64,000 nucleotides of DNA from Rubrivirga sp. SAORIC476 (GTDB lineage Bacteria > Bacteroidota > Rhodothermia > Rhodothermales > Rubricoccaceae): contig NZ_MVOI01000003.1 of the NCBI RefSeq assembly GCF_002283555.1, positions 1,414,798 to 1,478,797 on the forward strand. The letters are read 5' to 3'. A model generated the notes under the pieces. That model was given only the letters and a program-made list of their open reading frames with translations, did not search any database and was not told where the DNA came from. Below are positions 37,029 through 45,868 of the stretch, piece by piece; position 1 is the first letter of the stretch; each line of letters starts with the position of its first letter. A program made the position numbers and the translations under genes.

Positions 37029-40000
37029 TGCGGCCAGCCTTCTCCCGTCCGGCGCGTGCGCCCTATCGCTCCGGCGCGTCGACGTACGCGCTGGAGCACC
37101 GGGCCTTTGCTCGGCTCGACCGCCGCGCTCGCACGCTGGCCGAGGCGGCCGTGCTCACGATCACGGTGACGGCCGCCTGGGTGCTGGCTCTGCCTGCCGT
37201 CGCCCGCCTCTGGGGCCACACCCTCGTGGTGCTCGCCGCCGGCCTGGACGCCCCCGCCGAGACGGTCCTCCGCGTCCACGACGTGTGGGGGCTGGAGGTG
37301 GCGGTGCCCTACTGGTCGATGGCCTTCGCCCTGCCGAGCACGCTGCTGCTGTTCGGGGTGGGCCTGGGGAGCCTGGCGCTGTTCCTGGCGACCGGGTTCC
37401 TGGCCGAGCGGTGGCGGCCGGGTGTCTACCTCGCGCGCGCGGTGCTGCTGGTCCAGCTCTCGGCGGTGGTCTACTTCGCCCTCTGGCCGGAGCACTTCCC
37501 CTACACCCTCGCCGACTACCTCCACGGCATGATGGCGACCGGCCTCGCCATCACGACCGCGACCCCGCTGGTGCTCGGGCTGACGTTCTACGTCCAGGAT
37601 CTGAGCCGCTCCCAGAAGGTGGCCCTGACGGCTCTCGCGATGGGCTACTCGGTGGTCCTCGTCCCGCTCCAGTACGCCCTCCACGGGATCGCCCTCGCCA
37701 GCGGCACGGCGCTCTGGATGCCGACGGTCTACCTCTTCCTGGGCGTACCGCTGCACGTGTTCGCCCTGGTCTCGCTCTATGCCTGGGGCATGAGCTGGGA
37801 GGGGCGCCTTCCGGCCCTCGGCGTGCCGGCCCCCGCCGCTCCGGCCCCGCCCGGCCCCGAGGACGACGCCTCCCCCCCTGCTTCCGACCCCGCTCCTTCG
37901 ATTCACACCACCACACCCTCCATGACCTCGCCTCTTCTGACGGCACCCCGGTGGCTCGCCGTCCTCGCCGTCGCCCTGCTCCTGGGCACCACCGCCCACG
38001 CCCAGACCGCGCTGTCCCTGCGCCAGGGCTTCGAGGGCAAGGTGGGCTACACGTCCGCCTCGGGCACCTTCCGGACCCAGTCGAACGCCAACAACCAGTG
38101 CACCGTCGGGACCACCTCGACGCTGAACCTGACGGGCATCCCGACCGGCGCCACGATCCGCTCGGCGGTCCTGTACTGGGCCGGCTCGGGCCGGACGCCC
38201 GACGGCACCGTCCTGCTGGACGGCGCGACGGTCACCGACGCGGCCCCGCTCACGGACCTCTACGTGTACGACGCCACGTACACGATGTACTTCTTCCAGG
38301 GCTCCGCCGACATCACGGCGGCCGTCGCGAGCAAGCGCAACGCGGCGTACCAACTCGGCGGGCTCACCGTCTCGACGGGCAACATCACCACGAGCACGCC
38401 TCAGGAGCCCTACTGCGCCACGGCCACCGTGCTCAAGGCCTGGTCCATCCACGTGGTCTACGAGGACGCCTCGATGACCCGCCGCAGCCGCGTCAACCTG
38501 TACGACGGCTTCCAGGTACGCCTCGACCAGCCGTTCTCGGCCACCATCGACCAGTTCGAGACGCCGACGGCCAACAACTCCTCGATCAACTACGTGATCT
38601 GGGAGGGCGACCCCAACCAGGGCACGGGAGAGACCGTCTCCTTCGCGGCTGACACTACCACGCCGGTCGTGCTCGACAACACGGACCCGTTCAACCAGCT
38701 CCCGCGCGCGACGTCGGGGACGGAGGGCAGCGCCATCTACAGCGTCGACCTGGACGCGTACGCCATCTCGGGCGGCCTGCCCGTGGGGACCACCTCGGGC
38801 ACCTTCTCGGCCCGGGCAGCCTCCAACGACCTGGTGATCGTGTCCTCGAGCGTGCTCCAGATGCACAGCCTCGCCTCGGACCTGGAGGTGACGCTCTCGA
38901 CGACCGACGCCACGCCCGGCCTGATGGGCGAGACGGTCCTCTACGTGGACGTCGCCAACCTCGGGCCCGACGCTTCGGCGGCCATCGCGACCGCCGTGAC
39001 GATCCCGGCGGGCTACGTCCTCGTCGCCACCGACGCCCCGGTCGGCACCAGCTACGACGCCGCTACGGGCATCTGGACGGCCCCCTCCGGGCTGGCCGTC
39101 GGGGCCAGCACGCAGCTCGCGCTGACGCTCCGCGCCGAGACCGAGGACCCGGTGACCGCCTCCGCCTCCGCGACGGCGACCAACCGCGTCGAGGATGACC
39201 TGACCAACAACATCGACACGCTCGGCTTCGATGCCGCCCCCGAGGTGGACCTTTCGGTCCAGGTCTCGGTGGACGACGACGCGGCCCTCCCGGGCGAGAC
39301 GGTCACCTTCACCGTCGCCGTCACCAACGACGGCCCGACCGACGCCACCGGCGTCGACCTCCTGGGCACGATCGCGGGCGACCTCACCGTGACCGGCCTC
39401 TCGGTCACGAACGGCAGCTACGACGCCGCGACCGGAGCCTGGACGCTGGGTGACCTCGCCTCGGGCGAGACCGCCTACGCGACCGTCACCGCGACCGTCA
39501 CCGGCCCGACGCCAGGCAGCCTCACGGCAGAGGTCACGGCCACGAACGAGCCCGACGTCGACTCGACCCCCAACAACGCCGAGGCGGGCGAGGACGATCA
39601 GGACGCCGCCACCGTCACTCCGGCCGTCGCCGACCTCGCGCTGGCGCTCGACGTGAGCGACCCCGCGCCGGCCGTGGGCGACATCGTGACGTTCTCCGTC
39701 ACGGTCTCCAACGAGGAAGGGATCGACGCGTCCGACGTCCGGGTGTCCTTCCCGGTCTACGACAGCGCCCTGCTGACCGTCGTCGGCTCCAGCCCGGAGG
39801 TCGGAGCCTGGGACGGCACCATCTGGACCGTGGGCGACCTCGCCGTCGGCGAGTCCCGGACGCTGACCGTCCAGGTGCAGCTGCTCCAGGACCTGACCGG
39901 CTACACCGCGCTCGCCGAGGTGTCGCACGCCGACCAGACGGACGTGGACTCGGACCCCAACAACGGCATCACGAGCGAGGACGACTACGCCTCGGCCTCG

Positions 40001-41761
40001 GCCTCTACGGGCGGCGCCTCGACGGCCGGGGAGGGCGGCCTCGAGTCCAACGGCTCGATGGCGCAGGCCCTCGCGAGCGTGCTCTACGGCCGTCGCCAGC
40101 AGACCGCCGCGCGGGGCGACGCCGGGCTCCCGGCCCCCCGCCTGGTCCCGCTCGCCGAGGCCCGCCGCAGCCAGGCCCGCCTCTCCAGCAGCGCGCTCGC
40201 ACTGGCCGTTCCCTCCTTCGGCCCCAGCGAGAGCATCGCCGTCGAGGTCTCCCCGACCGACCTGCTGCCGGTCACCAACGCCCTCGACGTGGTCGCGGCC
40301 GACTACCTCCGCGCCGACGGCCGTCGGGTCGGGGCCATCTTCGCGACGGCGACGGCGCCGGGCGAGGTCTACGAGCACACCAAGCCCGTCTGCGATCGCC
40401 TCCGCGGCGGCGTGCTCGACGGCGTCGAGCGCGTCTCGGTCGCCGGGCAGCCCTTCGTGCTGACGCGCCTGACGCAGGCCGACGGCTCGGTGGACTACGC
40501 CATCAGCTTCGTCGTCTACCGGACCGGGGACCAGCGCGTCGTGGACAGCCGCTTCCTGCTCCACGAGTACGACACGGCCGCCATGGCCGATGCCGAGGTG
40601 CTCAACTTCCAGGCCTGGGGCCCGTCGCGCGAGTACGCTGCGGCGCTCGTCGCGGCCACGCTCGCCGAGCTCTCCGGTGAGGGCCCGCTGCGGTTCCGCA
40701 ACCAGGGCGCGCAGGCTCCCGAGCTGCCCACCGTGTTCGTCCGCACGGGACGATACGAGGATGGGCACCTGGTGCTCGACCTCTACAACGCGGCCGGAGC
40801 GACCAGCCTCCGCCTGACCGGCGGCACGATGACGCGCGCCGAGGGCGCCGCCCCGGTACCCTTCACGCAGACCGTCGCGGTGCCCGGCGGCTCGCCGGAC
40901 GAGCCCTTCGTGACGGTCGCCGTCGAGACCGGCGCGCTGTTCGATGCCGCCTTCTTCGTGGAGACGGACCAGAGCGCGGCCCCGGACCGGCTCTACCTGG
41001 CCGACGGCACCTGGGGCGTGGCCCTGGACCCGACCTCCGAGGCGGCCCGCCTCGACGCCTTCGAGGTGGCCCCCGAGACCGGCACGCCGCTCGACGGCGT
41101 CCGCCGCGTCGAGCGCGCCGTCCGCGTGGCCGGCCAGATGGACTCCTTCGCGACGCTCTACCGGACGCTCGCTCCGGGCGGCGGCGCGCTCGACCTCTCG
41201 CCCTACTCGTACGTCGAGTTCGAGGCCGCGGGCTCGGGCGAGGTGCAGGTGCTCCTCCAGCAGGCCTCCATCGCCACGTCCGATCACTTCGGCGCGACGG
41301 TGCGCCTGACGCCGGAGCCCACGCGGCACCGGATCTACTTCGAAGACCTCCACCTCGCCGACGGCACGCGCGGCTTCGACGGCACCGACGTGGTGACGCT
41401 GTCGCTGACGGCGCGCACGGCCGGGGCGAGCGCCTTCGACCTCGCCGTGCAGGATGTCCGCTTCGGAGGTGCCGAGGGCGACGCCGAGGCGGCCGCGGCC
41501 GAGGTGGCGCTGCTCACGCCGGTCCCGAACCCGTTCGGGGCCTCGGCGCGACTCCGCTTCGACCTCGCCACGGCGGGCCCCGCGACGCTGCGCGTCTACG
41601 ACGTGCTCGGCCGCGAGGTCGCGCGCCCGGTCGACGGCGAACTCGCCGCAGGCCGCCACACGGTGGCGATCGACGGCACCGGGCTGGCAGCCGGCGTCTA
41701 CGTGGTCCGCCTCGACGCCGACGGCCGCACGCTCACCCAGCGGATGACGCGCGTCCGCTGA
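37028..41761 (+). CDS. Polytopic membrane protein joined in frame to a DUF11-repeat T9SS cargo protein
   Basis: A continuous 1577-codon frame. Residues about 30-265 contain around six TM helices (e.g. AAVLTITVTAAWVLALPAVA, LLFGVGLGSLALFLAT) with no cysteines and no family I recognise. A Pro/Ser/Thr stretch (about 270-297) leads to an internal signal peptide at 298-320 (WLAVLAVALLLGTTAHA). Then come an adhesin-like domain, three DUF11 repeats (about 615-985), an unassigned region of about 430 residues, and a T9SS type A sorting domain (VPNPFGAS..., YDVLGREV, LAAGVYVVRL). It starts inside the YaiO-like stop. It may be two genes whose stop was lost. Confidence 0.7.
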   Translation: MRPAFSRPARAPYRSGASTYALEHRAFARLDRRARTLAEAAVLTITVTAAWVLALPAVARLWGHTLVVLAAGLDAPAETVLRVHDVWGLEVAVPYWSMAFALPSTLLLFGVGLGSLALFLATGFLAERWRPGVYLARAVLLVQLSAVVYFALWPEHFPYTLADYLHGMMATGLAITTATPLVLGLTFYVQDLSRSQKVALTALAMGYSVVLVPLQYALHGIALASGTALWMPTVYLFLGVPLHVFALVSLYAWGMSWEGRLPALGVPAPAAPAPPGPEDDASPPASDPAPSIHTTTPSMTSPLLTAPRWLAVLAVALLLGTTAHAQTALSLRQGFEGKVGYTSASGTFRTQSNANNQCTVGTTSTLNLTGIPTGATIRSAVLYWAGSGRTPDGTVLLDGATVTDAAPLTDLYVYDATYTMYFFQGSADITAAVASKRNAAYQLGGLTVSTGNITTSTPQEPYCATATVLKAWSIHVVYEDASMTRRSRVNLYDGFQVRLDQPFSATIDQFETPTANNSSINYVIWEGDPNQGTGETVSFAADTTTPVVLDNTDPFNQLPRATSGTEGSAIYSVDLDAYAISGGLPVGTTSGTFSARAASNDLVIVSSSVLQMHSLASDLEVTLSTTDATPGLMGETVLYVDVANLGPDASAAIATAVTIPAGYVLVATDAPVGTSYDAATGIWTAPSGLAVGASTQLALTLRAETEDPVTASASATATNRVEDDLTNNIDTLGFDAAPEVDLSVQVSVDDDAALPGETVTFTVAVTNDGPTDATGVDLLGTIAGDLTVTGLSVTNGSYDAATGAWTLGDLASGETAYATVTATVTGPTPGSLTAEVTATNEPDVDSTPNNAEAGEDDQDAATVTPAVADLALALDVSDPAPAVGDIVTFSVTVSNEEGIDASDVRVSFPVYDSALLTVVGSSPEVGAWDGTIWTVGDLAVGESRTLTVQVQLLQDLTGYTALAEVSHADQTDVDSDPNNGITSEDDYASASASTGGASTAGEGGLESNGSMAQALASVLYGRRQQTAARGDAGLPAPRLVPLAEARRSQARLSSSALALAVPSFGPSESIAVEVSPTDLLPVTNALDVVAADYLRADGRRVGAIFATATAPGEVYEHTKPVCDRLRGGVLDGVERVSVAGQPFVLTRLTQADGSVDYAISFVVYRTGDQRVVDSRFLLHEYDTAAMADAEVLNFQAWGPSREYAAALVAATLAELSGEGPLRFRNQGAQAPELPTVFVRTGRYEDGHLVLDLYNAAGATSLRLTGGTMTRAEGAAPVPFTQTVAVPGGSPDEPFVTVAVETGALFDAAFFVETDQSAAPDRLYLADGTWGVALDPTSEAARLDAFEVAPETGTPLDGVRRVERAVRVAGQMDSFATLYRTLAPGGGALDLSPYSYVEFEAAGSGEVQVLLQQASIATSDHFGATVRLTPEPTRHRIYFEDLHLADGTRGFDGTDVVTLSLTARTAGASAFDLAVQDVRFGGAEGDAEAAAAEVALLTPVPNPFGASARLRFDLATAGPATLRVYDVLGREVARPVDGELAAGRHTVAIDGTGLAAGVYVVRLDADGRTLTQRMTRVR
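37921..41761 (+). other. Alternative internal start: secreted DUF11/T9SS protein on its own
   Basis: The ATG at 37921 begins MTSPLLTAPRWLAVLAV..., a complete Sec signal peptide ending THA, so the following 1279 residues make a self-sufficient T9SS cargo. The about 14 codons before it (37879-37920) have many A/T third positions, unlike the coding sequence on either side, as expected of former intergenic DNA. Either a real fusion or two adjacent genes is possible. Confidence 0.55.
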
Positions 41762-41787
41762 CGCGAACGACCGTCGAGCCACGTGCT

Positions 41788-41810
41788 CGCCCCGGAGTCT
41801 CTCCGGGGCG
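41788..41810 (+). terminator. Terminator-like hairpin after the T9SS cargo gene
   Basis: A 10-bp perfect stem CGCCCCGGAG/CTCCGGGGCG with a TCT loop, 27 bp after the stop at 41761. Only a weak T-run follows. Confidence 0.65.
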
Positions 41811-41862
41811 GGCATGTTCTTTGTGGGCACCCCCCTGCATCCCACCACCCTGCTTGTCCTGA

Positions 41863-44289
41863 ATGGTCCCGTACGACGCACAGATCGGCCTGCTCCGTGA
41901 GATCGCAGCCCTTTCGGGGCTACCGCTTGACGAAATGCTCCACCGGGTTCTGTCCCGGACGGCCTCGCTCCTGGACCTCGAACTCGGCATTTTCAGCCGG
42001 ATCGAGGGAGACATGTACACGGTGGAGGCGGTGTACGACGAAAGCGGCGAACTCTCTCCCGGCGCGACGTTTGCATTTCCGGACACCTACTGCTCCATCA
42101 CAGCCCGCTCGGGTGACGTCGTCTGCATCGAAGCGATGGGGCAGAGCGTCCACGCCGGGCACGCGTGCTACGCGCAGTACGGCATGGAGACCTACATCGG
42201 CGCGCCGGTCACCGTCAGCGGGCAATTCTACGGCACGCTGTGCTTCACCTCGGTCGTCGCGCGGACGACCCCGTTCTCCGACGCCGACGCGGACCTGATC
42301 CGCCTGCTGGCATCCTGGGTGGGCACGGCCGTCGGGCGGATGCGAGACAGCGAGGCCCGGCATCGCTCCGAGCACCGGCTGGCGAGGGTGCTGGACGCGG
42401 CCCCCGACGCCGTCGTGCTGGCCAACGCCGACCGCATCATCGAGTACGTCAACCCGGCCTTCGAGCGACTCTTCGAGTGCCCGGCCGAGCAGGCGATCGG
42501 CCAGCCGACGCGGGCGTTCTACGCCCGTCCCGCAGACTTCGAACACCAGGGCGCGGTCCGCTTCCGCGCGGACGCGACGCTCGACCGGGCTCCCTACCTC
42601 GTCGAGTACCGCCGCGCCGATGGGACGACGTTCCTCGGCGAGACGGTCGGCGGCCCGGTGGCGGCACAGGGCGAGGCCCCCAGCATGCTGGGGTTCGTCC
42701 GCGACGTGACCGAGCGCGAGGCCGCCCGCGAGCGCGAGGCGGACACCGTCCGCGCCCAGGCCGAGGCGGTCCGCGCCAAGGAGCGCTTCCTGGCCAACAT
42801 GAGCCACGAGATGCGGACGCCGCTCAACGCCGTCCTCGGCCTCGGCCACCTGCTCGGCCAGACGCCACTCTCGGCCGACCAGTCGGGCCTGCTGGACGGC
42901 GTCACGACCGCCGCCGGGACCCTCCTCTCGCTCATCGACGACCTGCTCGACTTCGCCCGCCTCGGAGCCGGGCAGCTCCCCATCGAGACGATCCCCTACG
43001 CCCCGGCCGAGGTCGTCGAGGAGGTCCGCCAGATGCTCTACGCCCGCGCCCGGGAGAAGGGCATCCTGCTGCAGGTCACGGTCGCCTCCGACCTCCCCCC
43101 GACCCTCCTCGGAGACCCGACGCGCCTGCGCCAGGTGCTCCTCAACCTGACCTCGAACGCCGTCAAGTTTACCTCGCACGGGAGCGTCCGCGTCACGGTC
43201 CGCGCCGACCGCGAGGCCGAGGGGGCCCGCCTCCACATCGAGGTGGCCGATACGGGAGTCGGCATCCCGGCCGATCGCCAGGCGGCCATCTTCGACCCGT
43301 TCGTGCAGGCCGCCAGCGACGCCGCGCGCCGGTTCGGCGGCACCGGCCTGGGGCTCGCCATCGTCAAGGAACTCGTCGAGCGGCAGGACGGGCACATCAC
43401 GGTGGAGAGCGTCGAGGGCGAGGGCAGCACCTTCCGCGCCGACCTGTGGGCCGGGCTTCCGGCCGCCTCCGAGGCGGCCCCGCAGACGGCCTCGGCACCC
43501 GCCGTACCGTCCGACCTCACGGGGGTCCGCATCCTGGTGGTGGAGGACAACGCCACCAACCGGTTCGTGGCCCGGCGTGTGCTGGAGAACTGGGGCGTGA
43601 TCGTGTCCGAGGCCCGGGACGGGCGCGAGGCGATCCGCGCCGTCGTCGACGCTGAGCCTATCGACCTGGTGCTGATGGACCTCCAGATGCCCGAGATGGA
43701 CGGGATCGCCGCGACGCGATACATCCGCGAGGTGCTGGCGGTGGACTCGGACACGCTCCCCATCCTGGCGCTGACGGCCTCCGTGCTCGCCTCCCAGCAT
43801 GAGGACGTGCTGGCGGTCGGCTTCGACGACTTCCTGCTCAAGCCCTTCGACCCTCCCGTGCTCCGTGAGCGCATCGCCGCCTGGACGGGGCGCACGCTGC
43901 CGCTGGACGAGCCGGCTCCCGAGCCCGTCCTCGATCCCGACGAGCTGTCTCGCTACACGAACGGCGACCCCACGCTCGCCGCCCAGGTGGCCGGCCTGTT
44001 CCTCGCCGACGGCCGGCGGACCGCCCAGGCGGTCGCCGAGGCGGCCTCGGCAGGAGACCTGGACGCCCTGAGTGCACACGCGCACGTGATGAAGGGGCAG
44101 GCCGGGTACGTGGGTGCGTCGACTCTGGCGGCGTCCGCCGGCCGGCTGGCCGAGGCCGCGCTCCAGGGAGACCGCGTGACGGTGTCGTCCAAGGCCCCGC
44201 TCGTCGAGAGGCAGTTCCATGCCGCCGCCGAGGAGCTGGCCCGACTGTACCCGCAGGTCGCCTTCGCCCCCTCCCGGGCGACCGCGTGA
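41863..44289 (+). CDS. Hybrid sensor histidine kinase (GAF-PAS-HisKA-HATPase-REC-HPt)
   Basis: 808 residues, no TM helix, so cytoplasmic. Order: GAF domain (about 15-160), PAS (about 170-285, with PAC-like GFVRDVTERE), HisKA with phospho-His315 in NMSHEMRTPLNAV, HATPase with N-box N432 (NLTSNAVKF) and G-boxes DTGVGIPA and GGTGLGLAI, receiver with Asp606 (LMDLQMPEMDG), and a C-terminal HPt domain with His741 in AHVMKGQAGYVGA. A complete phosphorelay in one chain. The HPt output could pass phosphate to the LytTR regulator encoded 86 bp downstream (inference). The GAF ligand is unknown. Confidence 0.93.
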   Translation: MVPYDAQIGLLREIAALSGLPLDEMLHRVLSRTASLLDLELGIFSRIEGDMYTVEAVYDESGELSPGATFAFPDTYCSITARSGDVVCIEAMGQSVHAGHACYAQYGMETYIGAPVTVSGQFYGTLCFTSVVARTTPFSDADADLIRLLASWVGTAVGRMRDSEARHRSEHRLARVLDAAPDAVVLANADRIIEYVNPAFERLFECPAEQAIGQPTRAFYARPADFEHQGAVRFRADATLDRAPYLVEYRRADGTTFLGETVGGPVAAQGEAPSMLGFVRDVTEREAAREREADTVRAQAEAVRAKERFLANMSHEMRTPLNAVLGLGHLLGQTPLSADQSGLLDGVTTAAGTLLSLIDDLLDFARLGAGQLPIETIPYAPAEVVEEVRQMLYARAREKGILLQVTVASDLPPTLLGDPTRLRQVLLNLTSNAVKFTSHGSVRVTVRADREAEGARLHIEVADTGVGIPADRQAAIFDPFVQAASDAARRFGGTGLGLAIVKELVERQDGHITVESVEGEGSTFRADLWAGLPAASEAAPQTASAPAVPSDLTGVRILVVEDNATNRFVARRVLENWGVIVSEARDGREAIRAVVDAEPIDLVLMDLQMPEMDGIAATRYIREVLAVDSDTLPILALTASVLASQHEDVLAVGFDDFLLKPFDPPVLRERIAAWTGRTLPLDEPAPEPVLDPDELSRYTNGDPTLAAQVAGLFLADGRRTAQAVAEAASAGDLDALSAHAHVMKGQAGYVGASTLAASAGRLAEAALQGDRVTVSSKAPLVERQFHAAAEELARLYPQVAFAPSRATA

Positions 44290-44317
44290 ACTCCTGCAGA
44301 GGCTCCCGAGTCAGACA

Positions 44318-44328
44318 TTGTCCGACAA
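44318..44328. promoter_or_regulatory. Small perfect inverted repeat upstream of LytTR gene
   Basis: TTGTC-C-GACAA, centred about 53 bp before the LytTR ATG and just upstream of a candidate promoter; a possible operator. Confidence 0.3.
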
Positions 44329-44330
44329 CG

Positions 44331-44356
44331 TTGGGTCGGGAGCCAGAGTAGGTTTG
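44331..44356 (+). promoter_or_regulatory. Candidate promoter of LytTR gene
   Basis: TAGGTTTG (44349-44356) is an exact match to the Bacteroidota -7 element TAnnTTTG. A TTG lies at 44331-44333, but the 15-bp spacing is shorter than the usual 19-21. Confidence 0.45.
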
Positions 44357-44375
44357 GTGCCATCCCACCCCGTTC

Positions 44376-45068
44376 ATGCGCTGCCTCATAGTCGAAGACG
44401 ACCCCGTCGCCCGCGCGGTGATGGAGGCCCACGCCCGCCGGGCGGGGCTGGAGATCGCCGCCTCCGTCGCGGACGCCAGCCGGGCGCGGCAGGCGGCCCG
44501 GGCTCCCTTCGACGTCGCGTTCTCGGACATCGAACTGCCCGACGGATCGGGCCTGGACCTCGCCCGTGACCTCGTCCAACGTGGCGAGGTGGTCCTCGCC
44601 ACCGCGCGCGAGCGCTACGCCGTCGACGCCTACGACCTCGGCGCGGCCGACTACCTGCTCAAGCCCGTCGCCTTCGAGCGGTTCGAGCAAGCCGTCGAGC
44701 GGGTGCGGAAGCTGCGCGCAGCCGAGCGGGCAGTCGCACCTCCGACCGACGACGACGGAGCCCTCCCGGACGGGCCGGTCTACGTCCGCTCCGGCGGCGC
44801 CCTCGTCCGCGTCGACCTGCGGCGCGTCGACCGCATCGAGGCCGAGCGGGACTACATCCGCCTCCACGGCCCGGACATCCGGGTCCAGGAAACCATGTCC
44901 CGGATGATCAAGCGCCTCCCCGCGCCCTTCGTCCGCATCCACCGGTCCCACATCGCCCGCCTGGACCGGATCGAGCAGGTGCTGGACCGCGCGGTGGTCA
45001 TCGGCGGCCAGCGTGTGCCTGTCGGCGCGTCGCACCGGGCCTCCCTGCTGGACCGCCTCCAGACGTAG
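44376..45068 (+). CDS. LytTR-family response regulator
   Basis: 230 residues. The receiver domain (1-115) has acidic pocket Glu7-Asp8-Asp9, phospho-acceptor Asp51 (FSDIELPDGSG), Thr/Ala switch region LATARERYA and Lys (LLKPV). The C-terminal LytTR DNA-binding domain (about 130-230) has IEAERDYIRLHGPD, VRIHRSHIARLDRI and VPVGASHRASLLDRL. It probably receives phosphate from the hybrid kinase immediately upstream. Its targets are unknown; the neighbouring polysaccharide/T9SS unit is a candidate. Confidence 0.92.
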   Translation: MRCLIVEDDPVARAVMEAHARRAGLEIAASVADASRARQAARAPFDVAFSDIELPDGSGLDLARDLVQRGEVVLATARERYAVDAYDLGAADYLLKPVAFERFEQAVERVRKLRAAERAVAPPTDDDGALPDGPVYVRSGGALVRVDLRRVDRIEAERDYIRLHGPDIRVQETMSRMIKRLPAPFVRIHRSHIARLDRIEQVLDRAVVIGGQRVPVGASHRASLLDRLQT

Positions 45069-45096
45069 CCTCCGGTGCCGGGGCCTGCTCTCGGCC

Positions 45097-45864
45097 CTAC
45101 CCCACCAGATCCAGCCAGTGGTACACGATCCACCAGAGCTGGGCCTGCGGCACGACCAACCCGAAGAGGGCCCCGCCGATCACCTGCGCCCGCGTGTGCG
45201 CCCCGACGCGGACGCGCGCCCACATCAGCAGCGGCACCAGCACCACCAGCGGGCCGACGGTCGCCAGCGTGAGGGCGGCCTCGACGCCTGCCGGCAGGTC
45301 GCGCCAGACGGTCAGCGTGGTGAACAGGAGCACGCCCACGAAGCCCGCCAGGCTCGACATGTGGAGCGAGATCTTCCAGCGCGTGTTGATGAGCAGCAGC
45401 AGCGCCGTGTTGATGGGGAAGAGGGCCGCGAACGCCACGATCAGCGGCAGCGCCGGCCCCTCGACGGTCCGCCACAGCAGCAGCGCCCCGATGGCGTACG
45501 ACACGATGCCCACCACCAGCGGCCCGAGGCGGGCGGCACGGTCGCGCACCTCCAGGCTCTCAGCACGCCCCGCGCGAATCATGCCCATCACGTAGAACAG
45601 GGGCACGAGGCAGAAGAAGACGATCGACACGCCGAACGTCCACACGACCTCGCCTGGCCCGGCGCCGAAGTGGGCGTCGATGAGCGTGAACGCGATCGGC
45701 GGGAAGATGAGCGGGTTGAGGAAGTACGAGACCGCGTTCGCGAGCCGGTAGCCGCGCGCGCGCGGGTCCAGCCCCCCCGGCCTCGGCGCCGAGGGGGACG
45801 CCGAAGAGGCCCCGTCCCCCGATGCCGGGAGAGAGGAGATCGTCGACGGCCTCGAACCTCGCAC
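45097..45864 (-). CDS. PAP2-like polytopic membrane protein
   Basis: 255 residues from GTG 45864, four bases after the proS stop. About six TM helices. Weak PAP2-superfamily signatures are LHMSSLAGFVG (compare SGH) and ARVRVGAHTRAQVIGGALFG (compare SRxxxxxHxxxD, with the last acid missing), so it may be a lipid-phosphate phosphatase relative with an altered active site. A REP-like palindrome sits inside the coding sequence for its N-terminal soluble leader (SPSAPRPGGLD). Co-transcribed with proS by spacing; no functional link is evident. Confidence 0.7.
   Translation of the reverse strand: MRGSRPSTISSLPASGDGASSASPSAPRPGGLDPRARGYRLANAVSYFLNPLIFPPIAFTLIDAHFGAGPGEVVWTFGVSIVFFCLVPLFYVMGMIRAGRAESLEVRDRAARLGPLVVGIVSYAIGALLLWRTVEGPALPLIVAFAALFPINTALLLLINTRWKISLHMSSLAGFVGVLLFTTLTVWRDLPAGVEAALTLATVGPLVVLVPLLMWARVRVGAHTRAQVIGGALFGLVVPQAQLWWIVYHWLDLVG
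45781..45794. repeat. REP-like palindrome inside a coding sequence
   Basis: Perfect CCTCGG-CG-CCGAGG within the N-terminal codons of the PAP2-like gene. Confidence 0.55.
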
Positions 45865-45868
45865 CGGC

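Noticed and set aside
37028-37920. Polytopic membrane region considered as an exosortase/archaeosortase
   Set aside because: It contains no cysteine, so the catalytic Cys-Arg-His set is absent.
36983-41881. A very long open frame (over 1600 codons) on the strand opposite the T9SS cargo gene
   Set aside because: It has no domains, an Arg/Gly/His/Val-rich composition and mirrors the high-GC third positions of the real gene; long antisense frames are expected at this GC content.
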